A stretch of 64,000 nucleotides of DNA from Anaerolineae bacterium (GCA_022843745.1 JALHNB010000025.1:38245-102244), one strand, 5' to 3'; shown: positions 43,738 through 53,294, counted from the stretch's first letter. Numbers and translations: made by a program. The notes: generated by a model not told the origin, from the sequence alone.

Positions 43738-44504
43738 TTGGGGTTCTCGATTTTCGCTATTTGCCACACATGAATGGTGCTAACCTGTTCGGCTGTGCCG
43801 CTGTTGGTAACTGTGCCGCCGTCCGCAATAAAGAGATGCTGGTCACGCACGATGCAATCCATTGGTCGCCGAAGCTGAACCCCCGGCAAGCCTGCTAACG
43901 CCCGTTCTGGCGGAATTTCATCATCAACGTGGGGATTGTAGTCATGAGCGATGTAGAGAACAAGGGTATCGTAATCATAGGGTTGGTGATCGGCGGCGTA
44001 CTTGGCTTGCGGCAATATATAGGCCAGACGCAGACGGCGGCATACCATAAACACATTAGGAGATATCAGTGGCGCTTCTGCCAGCACATAGCTTTCCGCG
44101 ACTCCCAGTAGCATGGGCGGCATGATGTTTAATTTGAGACGTTCGATGAGCGTCATTTTTGTCTGAATCGTCAAGGGGCGCACCAGTTCGGCGATGCGCT
44201 CTGGCTCACGCATCCCGCGATGGCGAGCGCCGCCAAAGTTCAGGGCGCTCGTGTGCTTGCAGGGCTGCGAACGCACGAGGTCAGTTGGAAGACGGAGCAT
44301 TTCAAAATCGCGGTTCATGCCAGAATTTTCGTCTGAAGAAGTGACGGTTTTTTCGTCCAGTTTTAAGGCGTACTGCGCCAGCCAGCCGTCTTCGCCATAC
44401 ATTTCTTCCGCATAGATGGTCAGGTCAGCGGCGATACCGATCAGGCTGCAATCGCCTGTGTGAGCAAGGGGCAGTGATATGATAAATTCAAACGATTCCT
44501 GCAT
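43734..44504 (-). CDS. Protein of unknown function, first gene of the TolB-like/paralogue 5 operon
   Basis: I do not recognise this 256-residue protein. No signal peptide or transmembrane helix is evident. The C-terminal third (RPMDCIVRDQHLFIADGG ... STIHVWQI) has the look of a single propeller-type blade. A cysteine-containing segment lies in the middle (SQPCKHTSALNF). It is tightly linked to the downstream TolB-like gene by a 4-bp ATGA overlap. Confidence 0.7.
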   Translation of the reverse strand: MQESFEFIISLPLAHTGDCSLIGIAADLTIYAEEMYGEDGWLAQYALKLDEKTVTSSDENSGMNRDFEMLRLPTDLVRSQPCKHTSALNFGGARHRGMREPERIAELVRPLTIQTKMTLIERLKLNIMPPMLLGVAESYVLAEAPLISPNVFMVCRRLRLAYILPQAKYAADHQPYDYDTLVLYIAHDYNPHVDDEIPPERALAGLPGVQLRRPMDCIVRDQHLFIADGGTVTNSGTAEQVSTIHVWQIAKIENPK

Positions 44505-44583
44505 AATTTCGACTACTCCGCGCCGCTTATAAAAAAATAATGAATTTCTTCTATCGTTATCGTTTATACCCTACTCATTGTGT

Positions 44584-44589
44584 TATAAT
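44584..44589 (+). promoter_or_regulatory. -10 element upstream of the response regulator operon
   Basis: TATAAT, 39 bp before the start of the response regulator gene; the -35 side (TTTATA at about 44563) is poor. Confidence 0.45.
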
Positions 44590-44627
44590 GTACTTCAGGT
44601 GTAAACGCCTATTGCCGGGAGTTATGA

Positions 44628-45287
44628 ATGGTCGAAAAGTTATCCCGCTTACCTGTTATTAATGATAAAGCTGAAGGCTCTCAAGGCACTAATGAAACCG
44701 AAGGCTCAGGGCGCTCTTTGAAAACGTCAACGATACCGATTGTGCGCCCTTCAAGAGATCGTGGTGCGCCAAGTGCCGAAACAGGCGTTGTGCCGAGAGT
44801 TATCGTCGATGCGGAGGGCAGAGAGAGCAATGAATCTCAGGATGCTTCGCGAACGACTGCTGAGACAACCACCATGCCAAATCCGCAGGATATGCTACAG
44901 TTTTCAACTTCCCCCTCAATTTTGATTATTGAGGACAGCACCGAACTTGCCGAAATTATTGAGGCAACGCTGCGACGAATTAATATTGTTACTGCACATG
45001 AAACACACGGAAATAAAGCCCTTAATCGTTTTAACGAAATGCGACCAGACCTTGTGCTGCTCGATATTGGCCTGCCGGATATGACAGGCTGGCAGCTTCT
45101 TGATTATATTCGCGAAAAGCGGGGCAAAGCGAATATGCCCGCTGTGATTATCATCACGGCTTATGGCGACCCGGCTAACCGTTTGGTGGGCAAGCTCCAG
45201 AACGTGCGCGATTATCTGATTAAACCGTTCACGGCTGACGAAGTAGAAAAAGTCGTGATGAAAGTGTTAAGCAGCGCAGGCCGATGA
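44628..45287 (+). CDS. Single-domain response regulator with a long disordered N-terminus
   Basis: 219 residues. The receiver domain fills the C-terminal half: SILIIEDST, phospho-acceptor Asp146 in VLLDIGLPDMTGW, the conserved Thr in IIITAYGD and Lys in LIKPFTADE. The first ~95 residues are Ser/Thr/Glu/Arg-rich and look disordered. There is no output domain and no kinase next door. It is linked by an ATGA overlap to a TPR protein and then to a membrane protein, so it may control a protein complex rather than transcription. Confidence 0.9.
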   Translation: MVEKLSRLPVINDKAEGSQGTNETEGSGRSLKTSTIPIVRPSRDRGAPSAETGVVPRVIVDAEGRESNESQDASRTTAETTTMPNPQDMLQFSTSPSILIIEDSTELAEIIEATLRRINIVTAHETHGNKALNRFNEMRPDLVLLDIGLPDMTGWQLLDYIREKRGKANMPAVIIITAYGDPANRLVGKLQNVRDYLIKPFTADEVEKVVMKVLSSAGR

Positions 45288-46297
45288 GAAAATGGGTCAT
45301 CGTTGGAGCAGTGTCAATCATGACGCTGCTCTTTTTTATTCCACTCTTCTTTCGCCCTCCCAATAACAGGTCAAATGAAACGCGAAATCTGATAGAAGAC
45401 AATCGTCAGCGTGGGCGGGTCATGCAGGCGCTTTATCAGACTGAGGCGCTGGCGGCACGTACTGGCTGGACTCCCACTTTGCTGCTGACAGCGGGTGATC
45501 TGTGGCAGGAAGCAGGTGATGTGACACGTGCATTGCCGTACTGGCAGTCCGCCGCGCAATCCGGCGATACAGGCATCCTCCGCCGACTCGCTCAGACGCA
45601 AATTGACCTGCAATATTGGGCTGATGCGACCAGTACACTCACTAAGCTTATTGAATCCGACCCCGAAAATTTTTGGGCGCATTATCAGCTCGGTCTGATT
45701 CGTGCGGCATTTGATTCCCAGGCAGCAGAAGGATATTTGCGAATTGCAGGGCGCTCGCCGGAATATGGCGAAGCCGCGGCGGCAGTTCTAGGTGCGTTAT
45801 CGGACGATCCAATGGATGCCGGGATAGCGCTGGCTGAGGCTCAACTGTGGCCGTATGCGGAATTAGCCTTTCAACACGCGGCTGACCTCGGACAATCGTA
45901 TCCTGAAGCGCTGGCCTACACGGGCCTGATGCGCGATCATCAAGGCAAGGATGGCGGTGCATGGATAGAGCAGGCTGTCAGAATTGCGCCTCAGAATCCA
46001 CAGGTGCGCTACCTGCAAGCGATCCATCTGCGTCTGGCAATCGAGTATGATGCCAGCCTGGAAGCGATGATTCAGGCTGTTGCGCTTGACCCCGAAAATG
46101 CGGCTTTGTACGCCGAGTTAGGGACAGCTTATCGCCTGACGGAAGACCTGGAAAATGCCGAATACTGGCTGGAATTTGCGGTTGATTTGTCGGATAATGA
46201 CCCACGTTATCAGCAAATGCTCGATCAATTTCGCGCTGACGAAACATCTCGCATCGACGAAATTTTGCAAAGCCTGGATAATCAGGAGTCGCCCTGA
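45284..46297 (+). CDS. TPR-repeat protein with N-terminal membrane anchor
   Basis: 337 residues. Residues ~3-20 form a signal anchor (WVIVGAVSIMTLLFFIPLFF). The remainder is alpha-helical with tetratricopeptide-like repeats, seen as repeated Ala-Leu-Gln/Leu-Gly blocks (ALPYWQSAAQSGD, AHYQLGLIRAAF, NAALYAELGTAYRLT). TPR domains assemble protein complexes. It overlaps the response regulator by 4 bp and the next gene by 1 bp. Confidence 0.85.
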   Translation: MRKWVIVGAVSIMTLLFFIPLFFRPPNNRSNETRNLIEDNRQRGRVMQALYQTEALAARTGWTPTLLLTAGDLWQEAGDVTRALPYWQSAAQSGDTGILRRLAQTQIDLQYWADATSTLTKLIESDPENFWAHYQLGLIRAAFDSQAAEGYLRIAGRSPEYGEAAAAVLGALSDDPMDAGIALAEAQLWPYAELAFQHAADLGQSYPEALAYTGLMRDHQGKDGGAWIEQAVRIAPQNPQVRYLQAIHLRLAIEYDASLEAMIQAVALDPENAALYAELGTAYRLTEDLENAEYWLEFAVDLSDNDPRYQQMLDQFRADETSRIDEILQSLDNQESP

Positions 46298-47253
46298 TGT
46301 ACCCAACACCTTACTCAAATAATATGCAGCGCCACCCGCTGTTTCGGTATGAGATTCGCCGTGTAAGGTGGGGATTTTCGGAGGTACGCATTCGGTCTTA
46401 CAGTCTGCGCGTATTTTTGACGGTCAGTATCATTCTTTTCACGGTCTGGTTGTTATTATCGCTGGCTTTTTCGACACCTCCGCCCTATTCCTACAGTCAA
46501 CAATCACAAGCATCCTGGTTTGTGCGTGGCTCTGGCCCGCAGATTCTTTTGCTGCTCATCATAGCTGCCATCGGCGTGAATCTGATCCTTGATTTTGCCA
46601 GCCTCTTGTCCGGGGTGAACAGTATCAATGGTGAGATTTCAGCAGGTCGATGGGATTTGCTGCGGCTGACGGCGCTGCGCGAGGATGGGATAGTCAATGC
46701 CAAACATGCTGCGGCACAGGTGCGTGGCTGGCGTATGCTGGCTGTCACCGTAAGTATTCGCATCGCAACCATCATTTTAGGATTGTTTATATTCTCGTTT
46801 TTGCCGCTTATCATGCTTGGTGACGGCAGTTTTTTCACGGGCTTGAGTGAGACTCTCGTTCTTGAACCTTTTGCCATGTTGTTTGCTTTCGCGGCGCTTG
46901 TTTTGACCCTGGCTGTCTATGTGATCGAACCTTATTGGCGCATGAAAGCGATGACCGCGCTGGGACTGGTGATTTCCAGCTACGTCCTGAACACACCGCT
47001 GGCGACTCTGGCGAGTGTGGGTGCGATTTTTGCTACGTGGCTGGCACAGACCGTTATCGCCGCGATGCTCGTTTTTGGTCTTGGATTTCTGCTTTCCCCG
47101 ACATTATTCCTTTTCTCATCCAGCGCAACATTCGGACTGTTCTATATGCTGGTTGCTGCTGGTGTCACCGCCGCGACGATCTATGGCTTCTATACGCTGC
47201 TGCAAAATTGGAGTCTGCGCCGAGTCATCGCGCGTATCTACAAGTCGAATTAA
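46297..47253 (+). CDS. Membrane protein distantly related to the ABC-2-permease-like family (paralogue 6)
   Basis: 318 residues, about six or seven helices. TGATG overlap with the TPR gene, and AGGAG eight bases before the start. It shares the opening HPLFRYEIRR and a GRWDLLRLT core with paralogues 1-5, but lacks the LYRNQ and YIDxIQS motifs, so relationship is tentative. It would be the membrane component of the three-gene response-regulator operon. Its final codons are duplicated 31 bp downstream. Confidence 0.65.
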   Translation: MYPTPYSNNMQRHPLFRYEIRRVRWGFSEVRIRSYSLRVFLTVSIILFTVWLLLSLAFSTPPPYSYSQQSQASWFVRGSGPQILLLLIIAAIGVNLILDFASLLSGVNSINGEISAGRWDLLRLTALREDGIVNAKHAAAQVRGWRMLAVTVSIRIATIILGLFIFSFLPLIMLGDGSFFTGLSETLVLEPFAMLFAFAALVLTLAVYVIEPYWRMKAMTALGLVISSYVLNTPLATLASVGAIFATWLAQTVIAAMLVFGLGFLLSPTLFLFSSSATFGLFYMLVAAGVTAATIYGFYTLLQNWSLRRVIARIYKSN

Positions 47254-47295
47254 ACGTTTGCTCCTTTTACGCCAATCGAATTAAACGTTTACGCC
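47245..47295 (+). repeat. 31-bp tail duplication after the paralogue 6 gene
   Basis: TCGAATTAAACGTTT, which contains the last two codons and the TAA stop, occurs at 47245 and again at 47276, exactly 31 bp later. Confidence 0.85.
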
Positions 47296-47383
47296 TATTC
47301 CTGCGCGTGTTACAATTTTTAGGATTGAGTAAAAAGTGCTGAGTGAAAAACTTGGCCACGATGGATTTCGCGAGGATATAAGG

Positions 47384-48139
47384 GTGCAAAAGGTCGTGTT
47401 TCTGCTTGTCCTGGGAGTTCTTCTGGCGGCGCTGATCGGTTTGAATCAGGCAGCAGCAAATTGGCATTATGTGCTACGAGCCGAGCCGGGTCAGGTGCTT
47501 TATACGGCAACATTCGACGCTTTCCTCGATGATTGGGAGCAGTACGAAGGCCGTCTCGAAGCTCAGATTAGCGACGGTTTGCTGAGGATTAATGCGGAAA
47601 CAGCGAACTCTGGCCCATATTCTGTCGCAAAGCCTTATTTTGATGATTTTGATTTGCGCGTACAGGGTAAGGCAGTAGAGGGCGACCCCACCAACGGCTA
47701 TGGGGTAATTTTCCGACTGCAAGATAAAGGTAATCGCTCCGTTGATGACGACAGCTATTATCTGTTTCTGGTGAGCAGTGATGGTTACTACAAGCTAGAG
47801 CGCGTCATTGACGGTGAAGCCAAAGAAATCAGCTTGTGGATAGCGTCGCCAGTCGTTAATCAGGGGATTGGCGCTATGAATGCGCTCAGAGTCACCGCGC
47901 AGGGCGACCAGTTCCAATTTTTTGTGAACGATCAGCAGGTGGAATTGTGCCTCCCCGAAAACCCCGATGGATTCAGCACACTCGATGGGTCGGGTAATTG
48001 TATGGGCAATATGACGACGACATGGGTTGATGATACGATAGCCAGCGGTCAGGTGGGTATGGTGGTTATGACATTGGACGCGCCAGGGTTTGCCGTTGAA
48101 TTTGATAATATGCTGATTATTGGGCCGGATCAGCAATGA
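47384..48139 (+). CDS. Membrane-anchored or secreted protein with a concanavalin-like domain
   Basis: 251 residues from GTG 47384, which has GAGG eight bases upstream and places the hydrophobic leader (KVVFLLVLGVLLAALIGL) at the very start. A GTG at 47336 would add 16 residues. The rest is beta-rich with YGVIFRLQDKG, YYLFLVSSDGYYKLERV and ALRVTAQGDQFQFFVND, in the manner of DUF1080 or LamG-type jelly-roll domains that bind sugars. It is linked by ATGA to mtaB, which is probably accidental compaction rather than shared function. Confidence 0.75.
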   Translation: MQKVVFLLVLGVLLAALIGLNQAAANWHYVLRAEPGQVLYTATFDAFLDDWEQYEGRLEAQISDGLLRINAETANSGPYSVAKPYFDDFDLRVQGKAVEGDPTNGYGVIFRLQDKGNRSVDDDSYYLFLVSSDGYYKLERVIDGEAKEISLWIASPVVNQGIGAMNALRVTAQGDQFQFFVNDQQVELCLPENPDGFSTLDGSGNCMGNMTTTWVDDTIASGQVGMVVMTLDAPGFAVEFDNMLIIGPDQQ

Positions 48140-49443
48140 GTGACGAGTCTAAAGTGATGAAAGTGCATTTACGTACTCTGGGCTGCCGTCTGAATCAGAG
48201 TGAAATTGACACGATGGCGCGGCAGTTCCGCCAGCAGGGGCATGAAATTGTCGATGATGCGGCGCAAGCAGATTGGCTCGTGGTCAACACCTGCGCGGTG
48301 ACGAACGAAGCGACACGCAGCAGCCGTCACCTGATTCGCGAGTTGAATCGCGCTAACGAAACCGGACAGATCACGGTGACGGGCTGTTACGCGCAAATTT
48401 CACCGAGCGAAATCGGTGTTATGCCCGGTGTCGCGCGGGTGGTCGATAACGTGGCGAAAGATCATCTGGTATCGACGCTCACGGGTGTGCCGCTTGAGCC
48501 GTTTGAAGAAGAACCGATCAGCCGTCAGGATGTGATTAAAGGCGCGTCAGGGCGGACGCGGGCATTCGTCAAGGTACAGGATGGCTGCGACAATGCCTGC
48601 ACGTTTTGTGTGACGACGATTGCACGTGGGGCAGGCCGCAGCCGCCCGTTAGCTGAAATCCTCAATGAGATTCGCTATTTGCAGGGTATCGGCTATCAGG
48701 AAGCGGTGTTGACAGGCGTTCATCTCGGTAGTTACGGGCATGACATGGGCGATCAGGATGGCATCGTCAATCTTGTACGCGCGATTTTGAGCGAAACCGA
48801 TATTCCGCGTTTGCGGCTGTCATCGCTCGAACCCTGGGATTTATCGCCGGGTTTTTTCGCTCTCTGGCAGAATCCGCGCCTGTGTCGTCATTTGCATTTG
48901 CCGCTGCAAAGTGGCTGCGATGCCACGCTCAAGCGGATGCTGCGCCGGACGAATCAAGTACAGTTCAGCGCATTGGTACGTGCTGCTCGTGAAAGTGTGC
49001 CGGAAATGTGTATCACAACAGACGTGATCGTTGGCTTTCCGGGAGAGACGGAGGCCGAATTTGCCACCAGTGAGGCCTTTATCGCGGAAATGGATTTCGC
49101 CGGACTGCATGTGTTTCGCTACAGCAAACGTCCCGGCACGGCTGCGGCGCGGATGCGTAATCATATTGACGAAGTGACGAAAAAAGAGCGCAGCACCCGT
49201 CTGCACGCGCTTTCTGGAAAAATGGAAGTTGATTTTGCGGAGCGTGCCGCTGGGCAAACCTTGCCAGTGTTATGGGAGCATGTCAGCGGGGCGACACAAG
49301 ACGGATTTATGAATGTTGGATATACTGATAATTATATTCGTGTGGGCTGCGTCCACCCGCGCGTACTGACCAACCAGATTACACATGCGCGGCTGTTGCG
49401 CTATGAATGCGACCAGATGGATGTCATTCCAGTGATGAATTGA
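48136..49443 (+). CDS. mtaB: tRNA t6A methylthiotransferase MtaB
   Basis: 435 residues. It has the UPF0004 domain with three cluster cysteines (Cys17, Cys53, Cys84), the radical-SAM motif CDNACTFC (Cys151, Cys155, Cys158) and a C-terminal TRAM-like region. The GCRLNQSE start and spacing favour MtaB over MiaB and RimO. It adds a methylthio group to t6A37 of tRNAs reading ANN codons. Overlap of 4 bp with the preceding gene. Confidence 0.92.
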   Translation: MSDESKVMKVHLRTLGCRLNQSEIDTMARQFRQQGHEIVDDAAQADWLVVNTCAVTNEATRSSRHLIRELNRANETGQITVTGCYAQISPSEIGVMPGVARVVDNVAKDHLVSTLTGVPLEPFEEEPISRQDVIKGASGRTRAFVKVQDGCDNACTFCVTTIARGAGRSRPLAEILNEIRYLQGIGYQEAVLTGVHLGSYGHDMGDQDGIVNLVRAILSETDIPRLRLSSLEPWDLSPGFFALWQNPRLCRHLHLPLQSGCDATLKRMLRRTNQVQFSALVRAARESVPEMCITTDVIVGFPGETEAEFATSEAFIAEMDFAGLHVFRYSKRPGTAAARMRNHIDEVTKKERSTRLHALSGKMEVDFAERAAGQTLPVLWEHVSGATQDGFMNVGYTDNYIRVGCVHPRVLTNQITHARLLRYECDQMDVIPVMN

Positions 49444-49472
49444 TGAATTAACGAAGAATAAGTAGAGAAAAC

Positions 49473-49919
49473 ATGGAAGACCCTAAAGCAAAACTCCAGG
49501 CCGCCTTGAAAGAGGCAATGGTCAATAAAGATAATGAGCGCCGTGACGTGATCCGCATGGTCATGAGCGCGATCAAGCAGGTCGAGGTGGATTCGAAGAA
49601 GACGCTTGGCGCTGAAGATGTGGTCGCAATTTTGCAGAAAGAAGCTAAAACGCGCCGTGAAAGCATCGACGAACAGCAAAAAGCCGGACGCGCTGACCTG
49701 GCGGAGCAGGAAATACACGAACTCCGCATTTTAGAGAGCTTTATGCCGGAACAACTTTCGCGCGAGGCGATTCTGGCGCTGGCGCAGGATGCAGTTGCCC
49801 AGACAGGCGCGGCATCCGTCAAGGATATGGGCAAAGTGATGGGTGTGCTGATGCCCAAAGTTAAGGGTAAGGCCGATGGGAATTTGGTCAATCAGGTTGT
49901 TCGTGAGTTGCTAAACTAG
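49473..49919 (+). CDS. yqeY: GatB/YqeY domain protein
   Basis: 148 residues, the usual length. KLQAALKEAMVNKDNERRDVIRMVMSAIKQVEVD and FMPEQLSREAILALAQDAV, ending in MGVLMPKVKGKADGN, match the YqeY family, which resembles the tRNA-binding tail of GatB. Function unclear. It is 2 bp from the following HD phosphodiesterase gene, typical of this conserved neighbourhood. Confidence 0.93.
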   Translation: MEDPKAKLQAALKEAMVNKDNERRDVIRMVMSAIKQVEVDSKKTLGAEDVVAILQKEAKTRRESIDEQQKAGRADLAEQEIHELRILESFMPEQLSREAILALAQDAVAQTGAASVKDMGKVMGVLMPKVKGKADGNLVNQVVRELLN

Positions 49920-49921
49920 TC

Positions 49922-52372
49922 ATGAGAGAATGGGCCGTAAGGCTGCTTGAACGCTACCTGCATATGTCGCATGAACGTGCCGAAAACACGCTTCATGTGA
50001 TTGGCATTGTCGGCGCGTCAACATTATTTGTGCTGGCAGCCATGCTGATCGTTGCGTCGGATGCTTTCTTCTCCGGCGGACGCAGCGTAAGTTCTTTGCA
50101 GATTGGCGACATTGCCCAGCAGAATATCCATGCGCCTGTGAGCCAAATGTATGTCAGTGACGTACTGACCGAGCGCAGCAGGGAAGAAGCCGCGTCTAAA
50201 ATCACCCAGGTTTATGACCCGCCGGATCCCAATGTTGCCCGCACACAGACGCAGCTTGCACGGCAAATTCTGGATTTTGTTAAGAATGTCCGTCGCGACC
50301 CTTATGCCAGCATCGACCAAAAAATCGAGGACATCAAGCATATCACGGCATTGAGACCGAATGAGGCGGTGATACGCGGCATCCTGACGATGAGTGAAGA
50401 AACATGGCAGGCGGTTGACGATCAGGTCATCAACGTCCTCGAACGAGTGATGCGCGAGTCGATTCGCGAGTCGGATATGTCGCCGGTGATTAATCAGTTG
50501 CCGACGCAGGTGAGTATTCGCTTCAGTACCGATGAAACGGATATTATCGTCGCGATTGTCAAAGATTTGGTTCGCCCCAACACGTTCGCGAATCCCGAAG
50601 CCACCGAAGCGGCACGCCAGGATGTACGCGATAAAACCGAGCCAACGACACGCACATTCACCCGTAACGAGATCGTCGTGCGTGAAGGTAAAGTCATCGA
50701 TGCGGCGGATTATGAAGCGCTGGAACATCTGGGTTTGCTGAAGTCGGGCGATTTGCGATCTCAGGAAATTATCCGGGCATTCCTGTCGGGTATTCTGGTG
50801 GTTATCATCACCGGGCTGTATATCTCGCGTTTTAAGCCTTATCTGTATGGCAATTCGCGTTTTATGCTGCTGCTGGCGGTCATTTTCCTGATCGTGTTGT
50901 TAGGGATGCGGCTTTCTGGCGCAAGCGGTCAGGCTTATCTTTTCCCGACGGCGGCACTGGCGCTCCTGTTTACCTCAATTGCTGGCCCGCAAATCGCTTT
51001 TATCAGCACACTGGATTTGGCGCTGTTGACAGGCCTGATGCTCAACAATTCGCTGGAAATGGCGGTATTTGTGGGTATCGGTGGCTTTATGGGCATTCTC
51101 ATGCTGCGGCGCACCGAACGCTTGAATAACTTTTTCCTGGGCGGCCTTGTCATCGGGTTAGCTAATACACTTGTGGTAACGATTTTCAATCTGGGTGGTC
51201 TCAGCAGCACGAACGCAGGCTATGAACTCAGCTTCCTGGTCTTGTTCAGTTTATTGAATGGTATTCTTGCCGCCGCCACAGCGATTGCGGGAATGTATGT
51301 TGTCACGCTGTTATTCAATTTACCGACCAGCCTGAAGTTAACGGAACTCAGCCAACCGAGCCAGCCTTTGCTGCAACGCCTTTTGCGCGAAGCCCCCGGC
51401 ACGTATCAACATTCGCTGCAAGTGGCGAATCTGAGCGAACAGGCCGCACTTGCGATTGGCGCGGACGCGGAATTGGTCAGGGTGGCAGCGCTTTATCATG
51501 ACATCGGCAAAGTGCTGAATCCGGCATTTTTCACCGAAAATCAGCAGTTTGGCGGTGGAAACCCACACGATGTTTTGAACGATCCCTATCGCAGTGCTGA
51601 TATTATCATCAACCATGTCACCGAAGGGGATGAGATTGCGGGGCAGTATCATTTGCCGAGCCGCATTCGCGATTTTATTCGTGAACATCACGGTACAACG
51701 CAGGTCTATTATTTCTATCGGAAAGCCGTCGATCTGGTCGGCGGTGATGAATCCGCTGTCGATATTGGCGAATTCACCTATCCCGGCCCGCGACCCCAGA
51801 CGCGCGAGACGGCAGTGATGATGATTGCGGATAGCTGTGAGGCGGTGGTGCGGTCGCGGGGGCCGTCCAGTAAACAGGAGATTTCGGAAATTGTCGAACA
51901 AATTATTGACGGCAAAATGCGCGATAGTCAGTTGGACGAATCGGGCCTGACGCTCAATGATCTGAACGCAATTCGGAATATTTTTGTCGAGATGTTGCAA
52001 GCGGTTTTCCACCCGCGCATCAATTATCCGGCGGAAGCGAACCCACGCACACGCAGACCGGATACGCCGTCGCAGATGGCAATGACGGTTGCGAAGACCG
52101 ATCATGGCAAAGTCAGTCAGGAAGTGGCGGTTGCGCAGCTTATCAACGAAAATAACCTGAAACGCCAGGAGAATCGCCCTTCTGGTGAGTTTGAAGCCAC
52201 AAAATCCGCGCCGGAATTGATCGAGGGTGAAGAGCCGGACGACGATGATGACAAGCCATTAGCCGAAGTGCCGCTGCTTCCCCGAACCAGCGAACACCCT
52301 GCTGTGAAGTTAAATGGCAGGACTCAGGAGATTAAATCGCAGCCTCCGAAAGAACACGAGGTCAACGAATGA
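49922..52372 (+). CDS. pgpH: 7TM-HD phosphodiesterase (PgpH/YqfF family)
   Basis: 816 residues. One helix at ~25-45, an extracellular 7TMR-HDED-type domain, six to seven helices (residues ~285-475), and a cytoplasmic HD domain with His526-Asp527 in LYHDIGK, then HVTEGDEI, REHHGTT and the second-half motif VMMIADSCEAVVRS. Characterised homologues degrade cyclic di-AMP. The last ~100 residues are a charged, low-complexity tail. It overlaps ybeY by 4 bp. Confidence 0.93.
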   Translation: MREWAVRLLERYLHMSHERAENTLHVIGIVGASTLFVLAAMLIVASDAFFSGGRSVSSLQIGDIAQQNIHAPVSQMYVSDVLTERSREEAASKITQVYDPPDPNVARTQTQLARQILDFVKNVRRDPYASIDQKIEDIKHITALRPNEAVIRGILTMSEETWQAVDDQVINVLERVMRESIRESDMSPVINQLPTQVSIRFSTDETDIIVAIVKDLVRPNTFANPEATEAARQDVRDKTEPTTRTFTRNEIVVREGKVIDAADYEALEHLGLLKSGDLRSQEIIRAFLSGILVVIITGLYISRFKPYLYGNSRFMLLLAVIFLIVLLGMRLSGASGQAYLFPTAALALLFTSIAGPQIAFISTLDLALLTGLMLNNSLEMAVFVGIGGFMGILMLRRTERLNNFFLGGLVIGLANTLVVTIFNLGGLSSTNAGYELSFLVLFSLLNGILAAATAIAGMYVVTLLFNLPTSLKLTELSQPSQPLLQRLLREAPGTYQHSLQVANLSEQAALAIGADAELVRVAALYHDIGKVLNPAFFTENQQFGGGNPHDVLNDPYRSADIIINHVTEGDEIAGQYHLPSRIRDFIREHHGTTQVYYFYRKAVDLVGGDESAVDIGEFTYPGPRPQTRETAVMMIADSCEAVVRSRGPSSKQEISEIVEQIIDGKMRDSQLDESGLTLNDLNAIRNIFVEMLQAVFHPRINYPAEANPRTRRPDTPSQMAMTVAKTDHGKVSQEVAVAQLINENNLKRQENRPSGEFEATKSAPELIEGEEPDDDDDKPLAEVPLLPRTSEHPAVKLNGRTQEIKSQPPKEHEVNE

Positions 52373-52866
52373 CTTTTACCGTCGATGTTCAAAATGACTC
52401 GGCGTATGCCTGCGATAGTGCGCATTTACAGGATGCGGTGATCGCCGTTCTTTCGAATCATGAAGTTGAGCCGGATACCAGTTTGAGCATTGTTCTCACT
52501 GATGATGCGCATATCACCGCGCTCAATTTGCAGTTTCGCGGTGTAGATGCGCCGACTGATGTGTTATCGTTCCCGGCAGACCTGCCGCCTGTCGCTATTC
52601 CCGATGAGCCGCCCTATCTGGGTGATCTGGTAATCGCCTATCCCTATGCTTCGGCGCAGTTCGAGCGAGAAGGGCAAAAGCTGGACGATGGTCTGGCGCT
52701 GTTGGTGGTGCATGGTACGCTGCATTTGCTGGGTTATGACCATGATAGCGACGAGAACCGCGCCGAAATGTGGGCGGCACAGGACGAAGCGCTGAAAATT
52801 TTAAATATTCCTCTTAGCATAGTTCCCAAACTTGAGATTCAAGATCATGACGAGCCGCCGCACTAA
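52369..52866 (+). CDS. ybeY: Endoribonuclease YbeY (rRNA maturation)
   Basis: 165 residues. The zinc motif HGTLHLLGYDHDSDE (three histidines) is intact, and LNLQFRGVDAPTDVLSFPAD precedes it. It processes the 3' end of 16S rRNA and takes part in ribosome quality control. It forms the conserved series yqfF-ybeY-dgkA with the flanking genes, here with short overlaps on both sides. Confidence 0.96.
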   Translation: MTFTVDVQNDSAYACDSAHLQDAVIAVLSNHEVEPDTSLSIVLTDDAHITALNLQFRGVDAPTDVLSFPADLPPVAIPDEPPYLGDLVIAYPYASAQFEREGQKLDDGLALLVVHGTLHLLGYDHDSDENRAEMWAAQDEALKILNIPLSIVPKLEIQDHDEPPH

Positions 52867-53290
52867 AATTCTGGATGCCCTCACCGGGACAATGAAAATT
52901 GACCCCGATCAATACAGCCCGATTACCAGCACCAGCCGTCCGGCCAGTCTGGGTTATGCACTCGCGGGATGGCTTTATATGCTGCGCCGCCAGAAGAATA
53001 CCCGCATCCAGGCTGTCGCCAGCATTGCGATTTTCATCGTCGCGCTGTGGCTGCAAATCACCTCCGTTGAAATGGCGATCCTGATCCTGACGATCACTAT
53101 TGTCTGGATGGCCGAGTTCATCAACGCGGCGGTTGAGGCGGCGATCAATATTGCCTCGCCTGATCTGCATCCGATGGCAAAGGTTGGCAAAGACGTTGCT
53201 TCAGCGGCGGTACTATTGGGCGCGGTAGCTTCGATTCTGATCGGCTTGTTAATTCTCGGCCCGCCCTTAATCGCTAAACTGATAGGGTAG
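52847..53290 (+). CDS. dgkA: Diacylglycerol/undecaprenol kinase-like protein (first copy)
   Basis: 147 residues from ATG 52847 (overlapping ybeY by 20 bp); a TTG at 52832 is the alternative. Three helices and the DgkA motif in the form EFINAAVEAAINIASPDLHPMAKVGKDVASAAVL. The glutamates and the KD pair are present, but NTAIE is NAAVE and the following Asp is Asn, so it is the more divergent copy. In Gram-positive bacteria DgkA phosphorylates undecaprenol. Confidence 0.88.
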   Translation: MTSRRTKILDALTGTMKIDPDQYSPITSTSRPASLGYALAGWLYMLRRQKNTRIQAVASIAIFIVALWLQITSVEMAILILTITIVWMAEFINAAVEAAINIASPDLHPMAKVGKDVASAAVLLGAVASILIGLLILGPPLIAKLIG

Positions 53291-53294
53291 CCTG

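Noticed and set aside
51338..52105. A 255-codon open frame antisense to the 7TM-HD gene
   Set aside because: The plus-strand protein carries clear HD motifs here; the antisense product has no recognisable feature or SD.
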